NCBI RefSeq assembly: GCF_030546745.1
Contig: NZ_JAUOPD010000024.1
Coordinates: 1 to 50,264, forward strand
Direction: 5' to 3'
Origin: Thalassotalea sp. 1_MG-2023
Lineage (GTDB): Bacteria; Pseudomonadota; Gammaproteobacteria; Enterobacterales; Alteromonadaceae
DNA: 50,264 nucleotides
Below the pieces are notes generated by a model. It was not told where the DNA came from and did no database searches. It saw nothing but the letters and a program-made list of their open reading frames with translations. The translations under genes were made by a program, and so were the position numbers. Positions 16,788 to 25,106 of this stretch are shown in pieces; positions within the stretch are counted from its first letter, which is position 1, and every line of letters begins with the position of its first letter.

Positions 16788-19397
16788 ATGGGCCAACTTA
16801 ATCGAGCCGCAAAAAAGAGTAATAACAGAATCAATACGAGTAGAAGCTTAATTGCAACAGCAGTAGCTTCCACGTTCTTTATTACAACAACAGGTTTTGC
16901 ACAACAAGAGAAAGCCGACACCAGTGATATTGAAGTGGTAACGGTAAATGCGCAAAAAAGAGTACAAAATATCTTAAAAGTACCTGTAACAGTGGGCACG
17001 ATAAGTGAAAAACTCATTAAAGAGTCAGGATCAGTTCTTTTATCAGAGGTAGATAAATTTATTCCAGGCTTTGACTTTTCTGACAGTAATATGACGCAAG
17101 CAGGCATCACAATGCGTGGTATTTCAAGCCCGAATATTAGTGTTGGTGGAGACCCTTCTACGGCAACCTTTTATGATGATGTGTATATGCCAAGAGCTGC
17201 GCAAAATGTGTTGTTTTCTGATATGGAACGTATTGAGGTTTTAAAGGGCCCTCAAGGAACGCTATTTGGTAGAAATGCAGCGATGGGTGTGGTGAATATG
17301 GTACCTAAATCGCCAAGAGATGAAAACGAGGGCTTTTTAAAAGCAACCCTAGGTACTGATAATTTACAAAAAGTTGAAGGAATGGCTAATGTCACGCTAG
17401 GTGACAGTGTTTATTTGCGTGCCAATATTTTAGATGTATCACAAGATGGCGTAGTGAAAAATGTTGCTGAACCAGATTGGAATGATAATCATAAAATATG
17501 GGATCTTGGCGAACAAAACCATCGAGCTGCGCGTGTATCATTATTGTGGGATATATCATCTGCGACTAGCTTTCAAATTGCTTACGACTGGGATGATTTA
17601 GAACAAGGGCCTCCTATGGCTGTAGGTGTCAGTGAATATGCTTATAACGCTGGGAAAACGCCGTTTTCATCAAAAGCAGAAAATGACGTACGTAACGGGA
17701 TAGAAGCGCGTGACATGTACGGTGTTACTGCCAAGTTACAGCACGAATTCGATCAGCATTGGTCAATGAAGTACGTTATGGCATTCCGTGACTGGGAAAC
17801 TGAAAATCGTCAAGACGAAGATGGTACAGGTGATAATACTCGTTATTTTGATACCTCAAATAACGAAGATTCAGATATTTTTTATAATGAGTTACAAGTT
17901 AACTACGTATCAAGCGACATAAATGCTGTTGCTGGTTTCTCATACTCAAAAGAAAAAGTACACCAGACCACTGAACTGAACATGACGACTGATACAGCGG
18001 CCCGCTTAGTGACCGGAGAGGTCAATGCCTTTATAAAAGGTGGTGTAGCAGAAGAGCTTGTTTCGATGATTGGCGGCAACACTGATGCACATGCCGAAGC
18101 AGCATTCGGTCCAGGGGTTACTTTTGCTGGCGCTGTTGATAGTTTGTATGCACTTTCTGGCTTCCCAATGACGCATATTTGGGATACAAACGAGTGGTCA
18201 GGCGCGTTAAATGCATTGGGGTTTGCTGATGATATTATGGCTGCCATCGGTATGGCTGGAATGCCACTAACGCCTGATGTGGTAGCACTTACCGGTGATG
18301 TCACTTATGATATTGTTGCAATGCAATTAGGCTTTCCTGAAATATTTGGCCCTGGCTTAGGTGGCCAATTTTGGGAAGAAACAGTCAACAATACAGGTGA
18401 CTTTACTAATTTTGGGGTATTTGCTGATGTTGATTACAAAATTAATGATAAGTGGAGCATAATCGCAGGGTTACGTTATTCCAAAGATAAAAAAGATTTC
18501 ACTTGGCTGATCCCGCAAAATAGCTTTAATACCGTTCGCCCAGGTGTTGGAAACTTGGTTTTCCCGAACGTAGACCTTGCTGCATCCGATGAATGGGACA
18601 AAGTAACGGGACGCTTGGTGACAAGCTATCAGTTAGATGACGATCAAATGATTTTTGCGTCGTACTCTACTGGTTATAAATCAGGAGGTTTTGATTCATT
18701 AGCGCCTAGCACTTCTGCGTTTGCACCTGAAGATACCACTAACATAGAGTTCGGCTATAAAGCAGTGTTAGGCGGAAGTTTTATTGCTAACTTAAGTGCT
18801 TATTATTTAGCGCTTGATAACTTACAACGCTCCATAGATTCAAAAGCGCCAGAAAGCTCTCAAGCTATACCGACTATTATTAATGAAGATAGAAAAATAA
18901 AAGGTTTCGAGGCGGATCTTCGTTGGAAAATGTCTGATTCAGTGCAGTTAGGCATGGTGACAGAAATTCGCTCTACTGAAAACGCTTCACCTGACTTTTA
19001 TAATGGTGAAGGGGACTTAGTAGTCGCCACTAAAACATCATCAAAGGCTGCAAAGAATTACACCTTTATTTTTAATTGGATGCCTGACATAGGCACTGGC
19101 CATACCAATGTTCATGTTGACTATGTCTTTAGAGAAAATACCAACAAAGACATCGCTGGATTAGAAAGTTATAAGTTAGCTGTTGACGAATACTTTGAAG
19201 ATGAAGAGTTACTTAACGCACGAGTTTCTTGGTCAGATGCGAGCGATACTTATGAAATAGGTTTGTGGGGTAAAAACTTACTTGATAATCGTTACATGTT
19301 AAGTATTGGTGGTTTAACCGCTGATGTACTTGGCACACCTCAGGGACGAATAAATCGTGGCTTAGAGGCAGGTATTGATTTTAAATACTCATTTTAA
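16788..19397 (+). CDS. TonB-dependent outer-membrane receptor
   Basis: An 869-aa receptor with a long signal peptide ending near residue 39 (TTTGFA). A TonB-box-like DIEVVTVNAQK follows, then a plug domain (about 55-165: GITMRGISSP, ERIEVLKGPQGTLFGRNA) and a 22-strand barrel ending in DFKYSF. Residues about 400-520 form an unusual Met/Ala/Gly-rich extracellular insert. The ATG at 16788 follows GGGGAGAG. It is followed by its own terminator and then by a membrane AraC-type regulator and a cytochrome operon. The substrate is unknown; it may feed the downstream oxidative genes. Confidence 0.92.
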   Translation: MGQLNRAAKKSNNRINTSRSLIATAVASTFFITTTGFAQQEKADTSDIEVVTVNAQKRVQNILKVPVTVGTISEKLIKESGSVLLSEVDKFIPGFDFSDSNMTQAGITMRGISSPNISVGGDPSTATFYDDVYMPRAAQNVLFSDMERIEVLKGPQGTLFGRNAAMGVVNMVPKSPRDENEGFLKATLGTDNLQKVEGMANVTLGDSVYLRANILDVSQDGVVKNVAEPDWNDNHKIWDLGEQNHRAARVSLLWDISSATSFQIAYDWDDLEQGPPMAVGVSEYAYNAGKTPFSSKAENDVRNGIEARDMYGVTAKLQHEFDQHWSMKYVMAFRDWETENRQDEDGTGDNTRYFDTSNNEDSDIFYNELQVNYVSSDINAVAGFSYSKEKVHQTTELNMTTDTAARLVTGEVNAFIKGGVAEELVSMIGGNTDAHAEAAFGPGVTFAGAVDSLYALSGFPMTHIWDTNEWSGALNALGFADDIMAAIGMAGMPLTPDVVALTGDVTYDIVAMQLGFPEIFGPGLGGQFWEETVNNTGDFTNFGVFADVDYKINDKWSIIAGLRYSKDKKDFTWLIPQNSFNTVRPGVGNLVFPNVDLAASDEWDKVTGRLVTSYQLDDDQMIFASYSTGYKSGGFDSLAPSTSAFAPEDTTNIEFGYKAVLGGSFIANLSAYYLALDNLQRSIDSKAPESSQAIPTIINEDRKIKGFEADLRWKMSDSVQLGMVTEIRSTENASPDFYNGEGDLVVATKTSSKAAKNYTFIFNWMPDIGTGHTNVHVDYVFRENTNKDIAGLESYKLAVDEYFEDEELLNARVSWSDASDTYEIGLWGKNLLDNRYMLSIGGLTADVLGTPQGRINRGLEAGIDFKYSF

Positions 19398-19422
19398 CCA
19401 GCTAAACAAAACCTTTTATATC

Positions 19423-19450
19423 GCCGCATAGTTTGTCTATGCGGCTTTTT
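19423..19450 (+). terminator. intrinsic terminator after the TonB-dependent receptor
   Basis: GCCGCATAG and CTATGCGGC form a perfect 9-bp GC-rich stem with a 5-nt loop, followed by TTTTT. It lies 25 bp after the receptor stop codon. Confidence 0.92.
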
Positions 19451-19524
19451 AGTATTTAAATAACAAAGCTTTTCATTCAGTTAATTACTGATTAGACTGT
19501 AGAAAAACAAATAGACAATCTTCC

Positions 19525-20580
19525 ATGACCACATTTTTTTTTCATGTTGCGCTAACACAGATGCTAATGTGTGCATTGCTATTATCTGCTACTCGTCATC
19601 GCAGCACACCGATTAAACTTTTTATCCTACTGATGTTCTGCGGTAGCGGCTACTTGTTAAGTTCTGTCTATGCTTCATCTGAAAATAACACCTTGTTATG
19701 GTGGCTAGGGCATATGGGCGGTAATGCACTACCAGGCGTTTTTTGGTTGGTTAGCATTAGTGTTTTTGGCGAACAGAAGTTTATTAAATCTTGGCAATAT
19801 GTTGTTGCATCATTAACGCTTGCGGTGCCGTTAACTGCAAAGCTTTTTGAGTTAGCATTTAGCGTTTCACTTAGCCAATTTGAAGCGATTCACGGCTTAA
19901 TAAAGTACGGAGCTTTACTATTAGAACTTGTATTAATTGGTCATGCATTATTCATTTCTGCCGTTCAATGGCGAAACGATTTAGTGCAAGACCGTCGATA
20001 CATTCGCGGCGGCGTGATCACGGCTGCTGGCTTTTATATCATTATGGTGATTATCTTAGAGCAGTTATTACAGATTGAGTGGCAAGGACTAGCGTATTTT
20101 AAAGGGTTATTGCTTGCTATGTTAACAACCGCTGTTAATTATGTTCTTTTCCAGTTAAAAAGCGCCAGTCTCTTTGATATACCCGAAAAGGCGGTAAGTC
20201 TACAGAAAAAGGTGTCGGTAGAATCTAAGGAGATTCAAAAAATTCTCCAATCAATGGAGCAAGATAAATTATACCGACAAGATGGTTTAACCATAGCGGG
20301 TTTATCGAAGCATTTATCAATACATGAATATAAACTCAGAAATTTGATCAACGGTGAACTGTGTTATCGTAATTTTAATGATTTTTTGAACTACTATCGC
20401 ATTGCAGAGGTGAGTGAACAACTCACTCAAAACAACTTTAAAACAACGCCAGTTTTAACTTTAGCGTTGGAAAGTGGCTTTAGAAGTTTAAGCTCATTTA
20501 ATAAAGCTTTTAAGATAAAACATGGCATGACACCAACTGAATATCGAAAAAAACACGTATTTAATGATGAACCAACGTAA
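19525..20580 (+). CDS. membrane-anchored AraC-family transcriptional regulator
   Basis: A 351-aa protein. About six or seven hydrophobic segments occupy residues 1-210, then a linker, then an AraC-type double helix-turn-helix (about 235-345: LTIAGLSKHLSIHEYKLRNLIN, then ALESGFRSLSSFNKAFK and the closing GMTPTEYR). Such proteins sense a signal in or through the membrane and regulate neighbouring genes directly. It lies between a TonB-dependent receptor and a cytochrome operon on the same strand and is the obvious regulator of one or both. Confidence 0.88.
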   Translation: MTTFFFHVALTQMLMCALLLSATRHRSTPIKLFILLMFCGSGYLLSSVYASSENNTLLWWLGHMGGNALPGVFWLVSISVFGEQKFIKSWQYVVASLTLAVPLTAKLFELAFSVSLSQFEAIHGLIKYGALLLELVLIGHALFISAVQWRNDLVQDRRYIRGGVITAAGFYIIMVIILEQLLQIEWQGLAYFKGLLLAMLTTAVNYVLFQLKSASLFDIPEKAVSLQKKVSVESKEIQKILQSMEQDKLYRQDGLTIAGLSKHLSIHEYKLRNLINGELCYRNFNDFLNYYRIAEVSEQLTQNNFKTTPVLTLALESGFRSLSSFNKAFKIKHGMTPTEYRKKHVFNDEPT

Positions 20581-20742
20581 AATTCACCCAAATAAAATGT
20601 ATTAAATAACAGTTAGTTATGAGTTTTTTTTAATATTTCGTGTACCCATTTTAGAATCACTCAGCTTTTTTTCACATTTCGTCAGACTCCATAGCTCTTC
20701 ATCCCTATAGTTAAGACCATAATTAATGACTATTGGGTTGCG

Positions 20743-21363
20743 ATGCGCGTGTTATCTTTTTTTAAAATGTTAATATTAGGGCTACTTTCAATAGCAATTG
20801 TTCCAACAGCAGCAGCTAACGAAGCGCCCGCAGTTTATGCTCAGTGTATTGCTTGTCATGGAGATAATGGCCAAGGTAATACTGCGCTTTCATCGCCAGC
20901 CATTGCGGGCTTATCTGAAAGTTATATTACTCGGCAGCTTAATAATTATGCGTCGGGAAAACGTGGCCAGCATCCAGAAGATGTGTCTGGTCAGCAAATG
21001 GTGATGATCAGTAAACCGCTAGATTTGAACAAGGACGTTCCTGCATTAGCGCACTATATTGCTAACTTACCTCAAGTAAAAGCAGTATCACAAGTATCAG
21101 GCGATTTAAAAAATGGCAGCCGATATTATCATGCAAAATGTGGTGCATGTCATGGCGGACAAGCACAAGGTAATAAATCGTTTAATGCCCCCAAGTTAGC
21201 AGGGCAACATAGTTCATATCTATCGAAACAAATGCGTTACTTTAGTTCAGGCGTTCGCGGAACTCATGCTGATGATAAGCTGGGTCGCCAAATGGCTATG
21301 ATGGCAAAAACAGTGAATGAAAAAGAACTGAAAGATATTTTGTTCTTTATTAGTCAGCAATAG
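20743..21363 (+). CDS. periplasmic di-heme cytochrome c (cytochrome c4-like)
   Basis: A 206-aa protein with a signal peptide (about 1-25, ending TAAANE) and two tandem class I cytochrome domains. The heme sites are CIACH (35-39) and CGACH (133-137); likely axial Met ligands lie in the QQMVMIS and RQMAMMA stretches. This duplicated plan matches cytochrome c4/c553 electron carriers. It opens a three-gene operon with only 2-bp and 1-bp gaps, so it probably exchanges electrons with the peroxidase-like enzyme encoded next. Confidence 0.9.
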   Translation: MRVLSFFKMLILGLLSIAIVPTAAANEAPAVYAQCIACHGDNGQGNTALSSPAIAGLSESYITRQLNNYASGKRGQHPEDVSGQQMVMISKPLDLNKDVPALAHYIANLPQVKAVSQVSGDLKNGSRYYHAKCGACHGGQAQGNKSFNAPKLAGQHSSYLSKQMRYFSSGVRGTHADDKLGRQMAMMAKTVNEKELKDILFFISQQ

Positions 21364-21365
21364 CC

Positions 21366-22604
21366 ATGATAAACCAACGTTGTGTAATACATACGCTTTT
21401 GTTCATAATTAGTTTTTTGTTCATGAACGTGAGTTTTCAAGTAATGGGTAAAAAAACTGATTTTATATTGAAGTCAGATTGTCCGCCGAGTTTCGAAAAG
21501 TCAGCTGATGGTACTTGCCGACTGGTTAATCTGTATCAATTTTATAATTCAGTACAAGGACGTGGGGTTGGTGGTACTCAAACCGCTTTGCCCAAGCATC
21601 GTGATGGCTTTACACCTGCTGAGATTGATTTAGGTCGTTATTTATTTTTTGATCCGTTGCTTTCAAAAGATGGCTCTTTATCTTGTGCAAGTTGTCATCA
21701 ACCTGATAAAGGCTTTAGCGATCAACGGGATCGCAGTATTGGTGTATCAGGTGAAAAAGTATCGCGTTCTGCTCCAACTTTATGGAACGTTGCCTTCCTA
21801 GATAAATTCTTTTGGGATGCTCGTGCAACAACGCTTGAAGAACAAGCCATAGGGCCATTGTTTGACCCCAAAGAAATGGGGAATAACCCTGCCAACTTAT
21901 TACAGGATATAAATGCTAATAGAGTGTATCGGGCATTATTTAAACGTGTTTATCCGCAATCAACGAATATTTCGTTAGTGCAAATAACACGTGCACTATC
22001 GGCATTTCAATCATCACTAATTTCACTAAATAGCCGTTACGATCGATACGCACATGGTGCACATCATGTGTTAAGCGATAGAGAGATAGCAGGAATGAAT
22101 GTGTTTCGTTCATTTGTAGCAAGGTGCGCTGAATGTCATCAACCGCCTCTTTTTACCAATAATCAAGTTGCAGTAATAGGTACACCTGAGCCTGAAGGTA
22201 TGCCATTTGATGCCGGCGCAGAAATAACATTTAACGCGAAAAAACTGCGTGGGGGTTTTAAAGTACCTACTTTGAGAAATATCACTAAAACAGCGCCTTA
22301 TATGCATTCAGGTGGCTTCGATAATTTATTCGATTCGGTAGAGTTTTACACCAAAGGTAGGGGGCACGCAGTACCAGAGGAAGAGTCTTTACAACTGCAT
22401 TGGCACATTTGGGAACCGAATCTGACAAAAGAAGAAATTCAACTGATTGTTGAGTTCTTAGGCACATTAACAGATGAAAGCTTATCACCTGCAATTCCAA
22501 CATCGGTGCCTTCTGGTTTACCGGTAGTCGATCAACAGTATCAACAACAATTAACTATGACAGAACAAAACAACAAAAACTCAGCAATAGGCAATGGGGA
22601 ATAA
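21366..22604 (+). CDS. MauG/cytochrome c peroxidase family di-heme protein
   Basis: A 412-aa exported protein: N-terminal hydrophobic signal (about 8-28), then two c-type heme sites CASCH (107-111) and CAECH (254-258) in the bacterial CCP/MauG fold. Conserved blocks include GRYLFFDPLLS, DKGFSD, FWDARA, APTLWNV and the late TAPYMHSGGF. Family members reduce peroxide or, like MauG, oxidise partner proteins. Residues about 35-75 contain an extra two-cysteine segment (CPPSFEKSADGTC) and the C-terminus has a Gln/Asn-rich tail. It is tightly coupled to a cytochrome and a beta-helix heme protein. Confidence 0.9.
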   Translation: MINQRCVIHTLLFIISFLFMNVSFQVMGKKTDFILKSDCPPSFEKSADGTCRLVNLYQFYNSVQGRGVGGTQTALPKHRDGFTPAEIDLGRYLFFDPLLSKDGSLSCASCHQPDKGFSDQRDRSIGVSGEKVSRSAPTLWNVAFLDKFFWDARATTLEEQAIGPLFDPKEMGNNPANLLQDINANRVYRALFKRVYPQSTNISLVQITRALSAFQSSLISLNSRYDRYAHGAHHVLSDREIAGMNVFRSFVARCAECHQPPLFTNNQVAVIGTPEPEGMPFDAGAEITFNAKKLRGGFKVPTLRNITKTAPYMHSGGFDNLFDSVEFYTKGRGHAVPEEESLQLHWHIWEPNLTKEEIQLIVEFLGTLTDESLSPAIPTSVPSGLPVVDQQYQQQLTMTEQNNKNSAIGNGE

Positions 22605-22605
22605 T

Positions 22606-24123
22606 ATGAGCTCAGGTAAAATATTAGGCGCTATATTAGTGGTAGGGGCATTTGCCGGTGGTATGTATTTTGGCAGTAATCAGCAATCACCAACGATCAC
22701 TAGTAGTAGCGGTGGTGCTAGCTATTCAGGTGGCTATGACCAATCAACTGATACTTTGGTAAAAAATGCGAATAAAAGTGCTGTTGCAGCCCGTACTGTA
22801 GAAGGTGTAACACATGTGATTAAGCCCGGCGACTTGATCATGGAAGCAGTTAAAAACGCAACACCAGGCGACACTATTCAAATCATGCCAGGTACATACC
22901 ATGAAACTGTTTATATCGATAAAGACGATATACGCATTGTTGGTGTAATAGACCAAGGAAAACGTGCTACGTTAGACGGTCAAGGAAAACTTAATGACGC
23001 TATTTTGTACTCTGGAAATAATGTTGTTGTTGAGAACTTATTGATCACAAAATATAAAGGCAACGCCATTATGGGGCAGGCTGGTAATAACTTTGAGATC
23101 AGAAATAATATCATTGTTGATACGGGGGTATACGGCATATTCCCACAGCTAGGTAAGAACGGTATTGTAGAGCATAATATAATTTCTGGTATTGAAGATG
23201 CCGCTATTTATGTCGGTATGAGTGATAATATTCATGTCGCGCATAATGAGGTGTTTGATAGTGTTGCAGGGATTGAAATAGAAAATTCACGTCATGCAAT
23301 AGTTGAAAATAACTATGTACATAACAATACGGGAGGGATACTTGCTTTTATCACTCCCGGTTTGCCGATAAAAACAACTTTTGACGTCATTATTCGTCAT
23401 AACTTCATCGTCAACAACAATACGGCCAACTTTGGTGCTCCGGGCTCAACGGTGGCTGGTATTCCAGCAGGAACTGGTATTTTGATCATGGCTGCAGATG
23501 AGGTGATCGTTGAAGGCAATATTATATCAGGTAATAAAACCGCTGGTATCGTTATCACAGACCACCAGAATGCACCAAACACAACGATTGATCCTGAGTC
23601 TGATCCCTCACCTGATAAGGTGATGATTTTAGATAACTTAATGGTTAATAATGGCTACGATACCATTGATGAAGCGAAAGCCTTAATGTTGACAGAGTTC
23701 AAGCAAGGAAACCCAGATATTGTACGTGTAGGAACAAGCAGAGATAGTTGTATTATTAATCGTCACCGTTATGTAACCGTAGGTGTTAAAAACTGGCAAG
23801 AATGTAATTTCACAAATACAGCGAATGTTGATAGTTATATTCTTGATGAGCCTGTACCCGCTCGCGATATAGACCCTTCAGAACGTGGTAAAGTTGTTTA
23901 TATGGGCATTTGTGCAGGTTGTCACACTTATACCGGTCGTATGATTGGTCCACCTATTCAAATCATTCAAGCATTATATATGGATAACCCTCAAGGGTTA
24001 GCTGACTGGATTGCGAAACCAACGAAAAAACGTGACGATTATCCAGAAATGCCACCACAAGATTACCTTGATGAAGACACTCGATTAGCGGTTGCTAAGT
24101 ACTTGCTAAGTGTTACTCGTTAA
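22606..24123 (+). CDS. parallel beta-helix protein fused to a C-terminal cytochrome c domain
   Basis: A 505-aa exported protein. An N-terminal signal or anchor (about 4-23) and a Ser/Gly-rich linker lead into a right-handed beta-helix of the NosD/CASH type (about 70-330; repeats such as NNFEIRNNIIVDTG and NIHVAHNEVFDS). The C-terminus carries a monoheme site CAGCH (436-440) in VYMGICAGCHTYTGRMIGPP with a possible axial Met in YPEMPPQDYL. ATG 22606 is chosen because GGGGA lies 5 nt upstream and it starts 1 bp after the previous stop. Beta-helices usually bind polysaccharide or periplasmic partners; the fusion to a heme domain is unusual. Function unknown. Confidence 0.87.
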   Translation: MSSGKILGAILVVGAFAGGMYFGSNQQSPTITSSSGGASYSGGYDQSTDTLVKNANKSAVAARTVEGVTHVIKPGDLIMEAVKNATPGDTIQIMPGTYHETVYIDKDDIRIVGVIDQGKRATLDGQGKLNDAILYSGNNVVVENLLITKYKGNAIMGQAGNNFEIRNNIIVDTGVYGIFPQLGKNGIVEHNIISGIEDAAIYVGMSDNIHVAHNEVFDSVAGIEIENSRHAIVENNYVHNNTGGILAFITPGLPIKTTFDVIIRHNFIVNNNTANFGAPGSTVAGIPAGTGILIMAADEVIVEGNIISGNKTAGIVITDHQNAPNTTIDPESDPSPDKVMILDNLMVNNGYDTIDEAKALMLTEFKQGNPDIVRVGTSRDSCIINRHRYVTVGVKNWQECNFTNTANVDSYILDEPVPARDIDPSERGKVVYMGICAGCHTYTGRMIGPPIQIIQALYMDNPQGLADWIAKPTKKRDDYPEMPPQDYLDEDTRLAVAKYLLSVTR

Positions 24124-24132
24124 ATACAATCA

Positions 24133-24174
24133 AGTAAGAATAATAGCAAGTTAAGCGCTGCTATTATTCTTACT
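24133..24174 (+). terminator. hairpin terminator after the cytochrome operon
   Basis: A perfect 16-bp stem (AGTAAGAATAATAGCA and its complement) with a 10-nt loop begins 9 bp past the beta-helix gene stop codon. A long U tract is lacking, so it may act as a processing or partial termination site. The rest of the gap to 24548 is AT-rich and shows no other supported feature. Confidence 0.65.
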
Positions 24175-24548
24175 GCTACACCCTAGCAATTACCTAGGTC
24201 TACATGCTCACTTGTTTTATCAAAAGCAAGATTAAATACCTTCTTTTTTATCTGTCTCTAATGAGCAACACTGCAAGTTACTGAAAATATTGTAATTTTT
24301 ATTTTGGTTCTTTATGGGTGTCCCCTAGAAGCAACACTTTTTGATGGGTTTTTCTTACTTTCTGATAAATAATTCTTTCTCTTATTTTCAAGTTGTTGAT
24401 TTTATGTGTTTTTATAATGTTGGCACCAAAGTTGATACATTCTAATTGAAGCACTGAAAAATAATGGCAAGCACAAAGTTATTTGCCTTATCTAAGTGTT
24501 AAAGAAAATTTACTTAATTATTTAAGCAATGAGTTAGAGGAAAAAATT

Positions 24549-24770
24549 ATGAAAAATTTAGCGATTATTTTATCAACTGTAATGATGTTAGCTTCTATTA
24601 ATGCATATGCTGGTTCAGACTTTGACAAGTATGACATTGATGGTAATGGTGTTATAAGTGCAACAGAAGCAAAAGTGGACGCTGCACTAGCTGAACAATT
24701 TAATGAATTAGACACTAATGCTGACGGTGAATTAAGCAAAGAAGAGTTCGCAAACTTTTCAGGTGAATAA
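24549..24770 (+). CDS. small exported EF-hand calcium-binding protein
   Basis: A 73-aa protein with a signal peptide ending near residue 21 (INAYA) and two EF-hand loops: D29-E40 (DIDGNGVISATE) and D55-E66 (DTNADGELSKEE). All oxygen-ligand positions of both loops are filled, so it should bind two calcium ions in the periplasm. ATG 24549 follows GAGG; longer in-frame starts would put non-signal sequence in front. It is flanked by hairpins and appears monocistronic. Confidence 0.88.
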   Translation: MKNLAIILSTVMMLASINAYAGSDFDKYDIDGNGVISATEAKVDAALAEQFNELDTNADGELSKEEFANFSGE

Positions 24771-24837
24771 TTTATTATTTAACCTCGGCTTAGTGTAAGT
24801 CATAGATATCGATAGTTATCATTTTACTGAGATTAAA

Positions 24838-24877
24838 TAGGTTGAAGAATGTAGGGGGCTATCGTTTCTTCAACCTA
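24838..24877 (+). terminator. hairpin downstream of the EF-hand gene
   Basis: TAGGTTGAAGAA and its complement form a 12-bp stem with a 16-nt loop, 68 bp past the EF-hand stop codon. There is no poly-T run, so termination is only probable. Nothing else is seen in the 336-bp gap apart from the hairpin at 25052. Confidence 0.45.
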
Positions 24878-25051
24878 CTTTAACGTTAGGTTAACGAGAT
24901 AACTTCAAATTTAAAAAATGGATTTTGTAGTTTGATTTGATTTATTGATACTTCTTACACTGGTTGAGGTTACTTAGTATTAAGTATTTACCTTGTATTT
25001 GTAATTCCCAACCAGTACTAGTATTTCAAATAATACGATTGATAGATGATT

Positions 25052-25084
25052 AGCTGCCTTTAAGTCATAAATTTAAAGGCAGCT
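25052..25084. terminator. hairpin between convergent EF-hand and MATE genes
   Basis: AGCTGCCTTTAA and TTAAAGGCAGCT form a perfect 12-bp stem with a 9-nt loop, followed on the plus strand by TTTAGTTT. It lies 23 bp beyond the MATE stop codon and most likely terminates that gene, perhaps in both directions. Confidence 0.6.
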
Positions 25085-25106
25085 TTTAGTTTGTTATTTC
25101 TTACAT

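Noticed and set aside
17903..18304. Long antisense frame inside the first TonB receptor gene
   Set aside because: It arises from codon bias of the receptor gene, has no ribosome site and no protein-like pattern.
24420..24437. Sigma-54-like sequence TTGGCACCAAAGTTGATA upstream of the EF-hand gene
   Set aside because: The -24 half is very good, but the -12 half reads GA where GC is required, so I do not call it a promoter.
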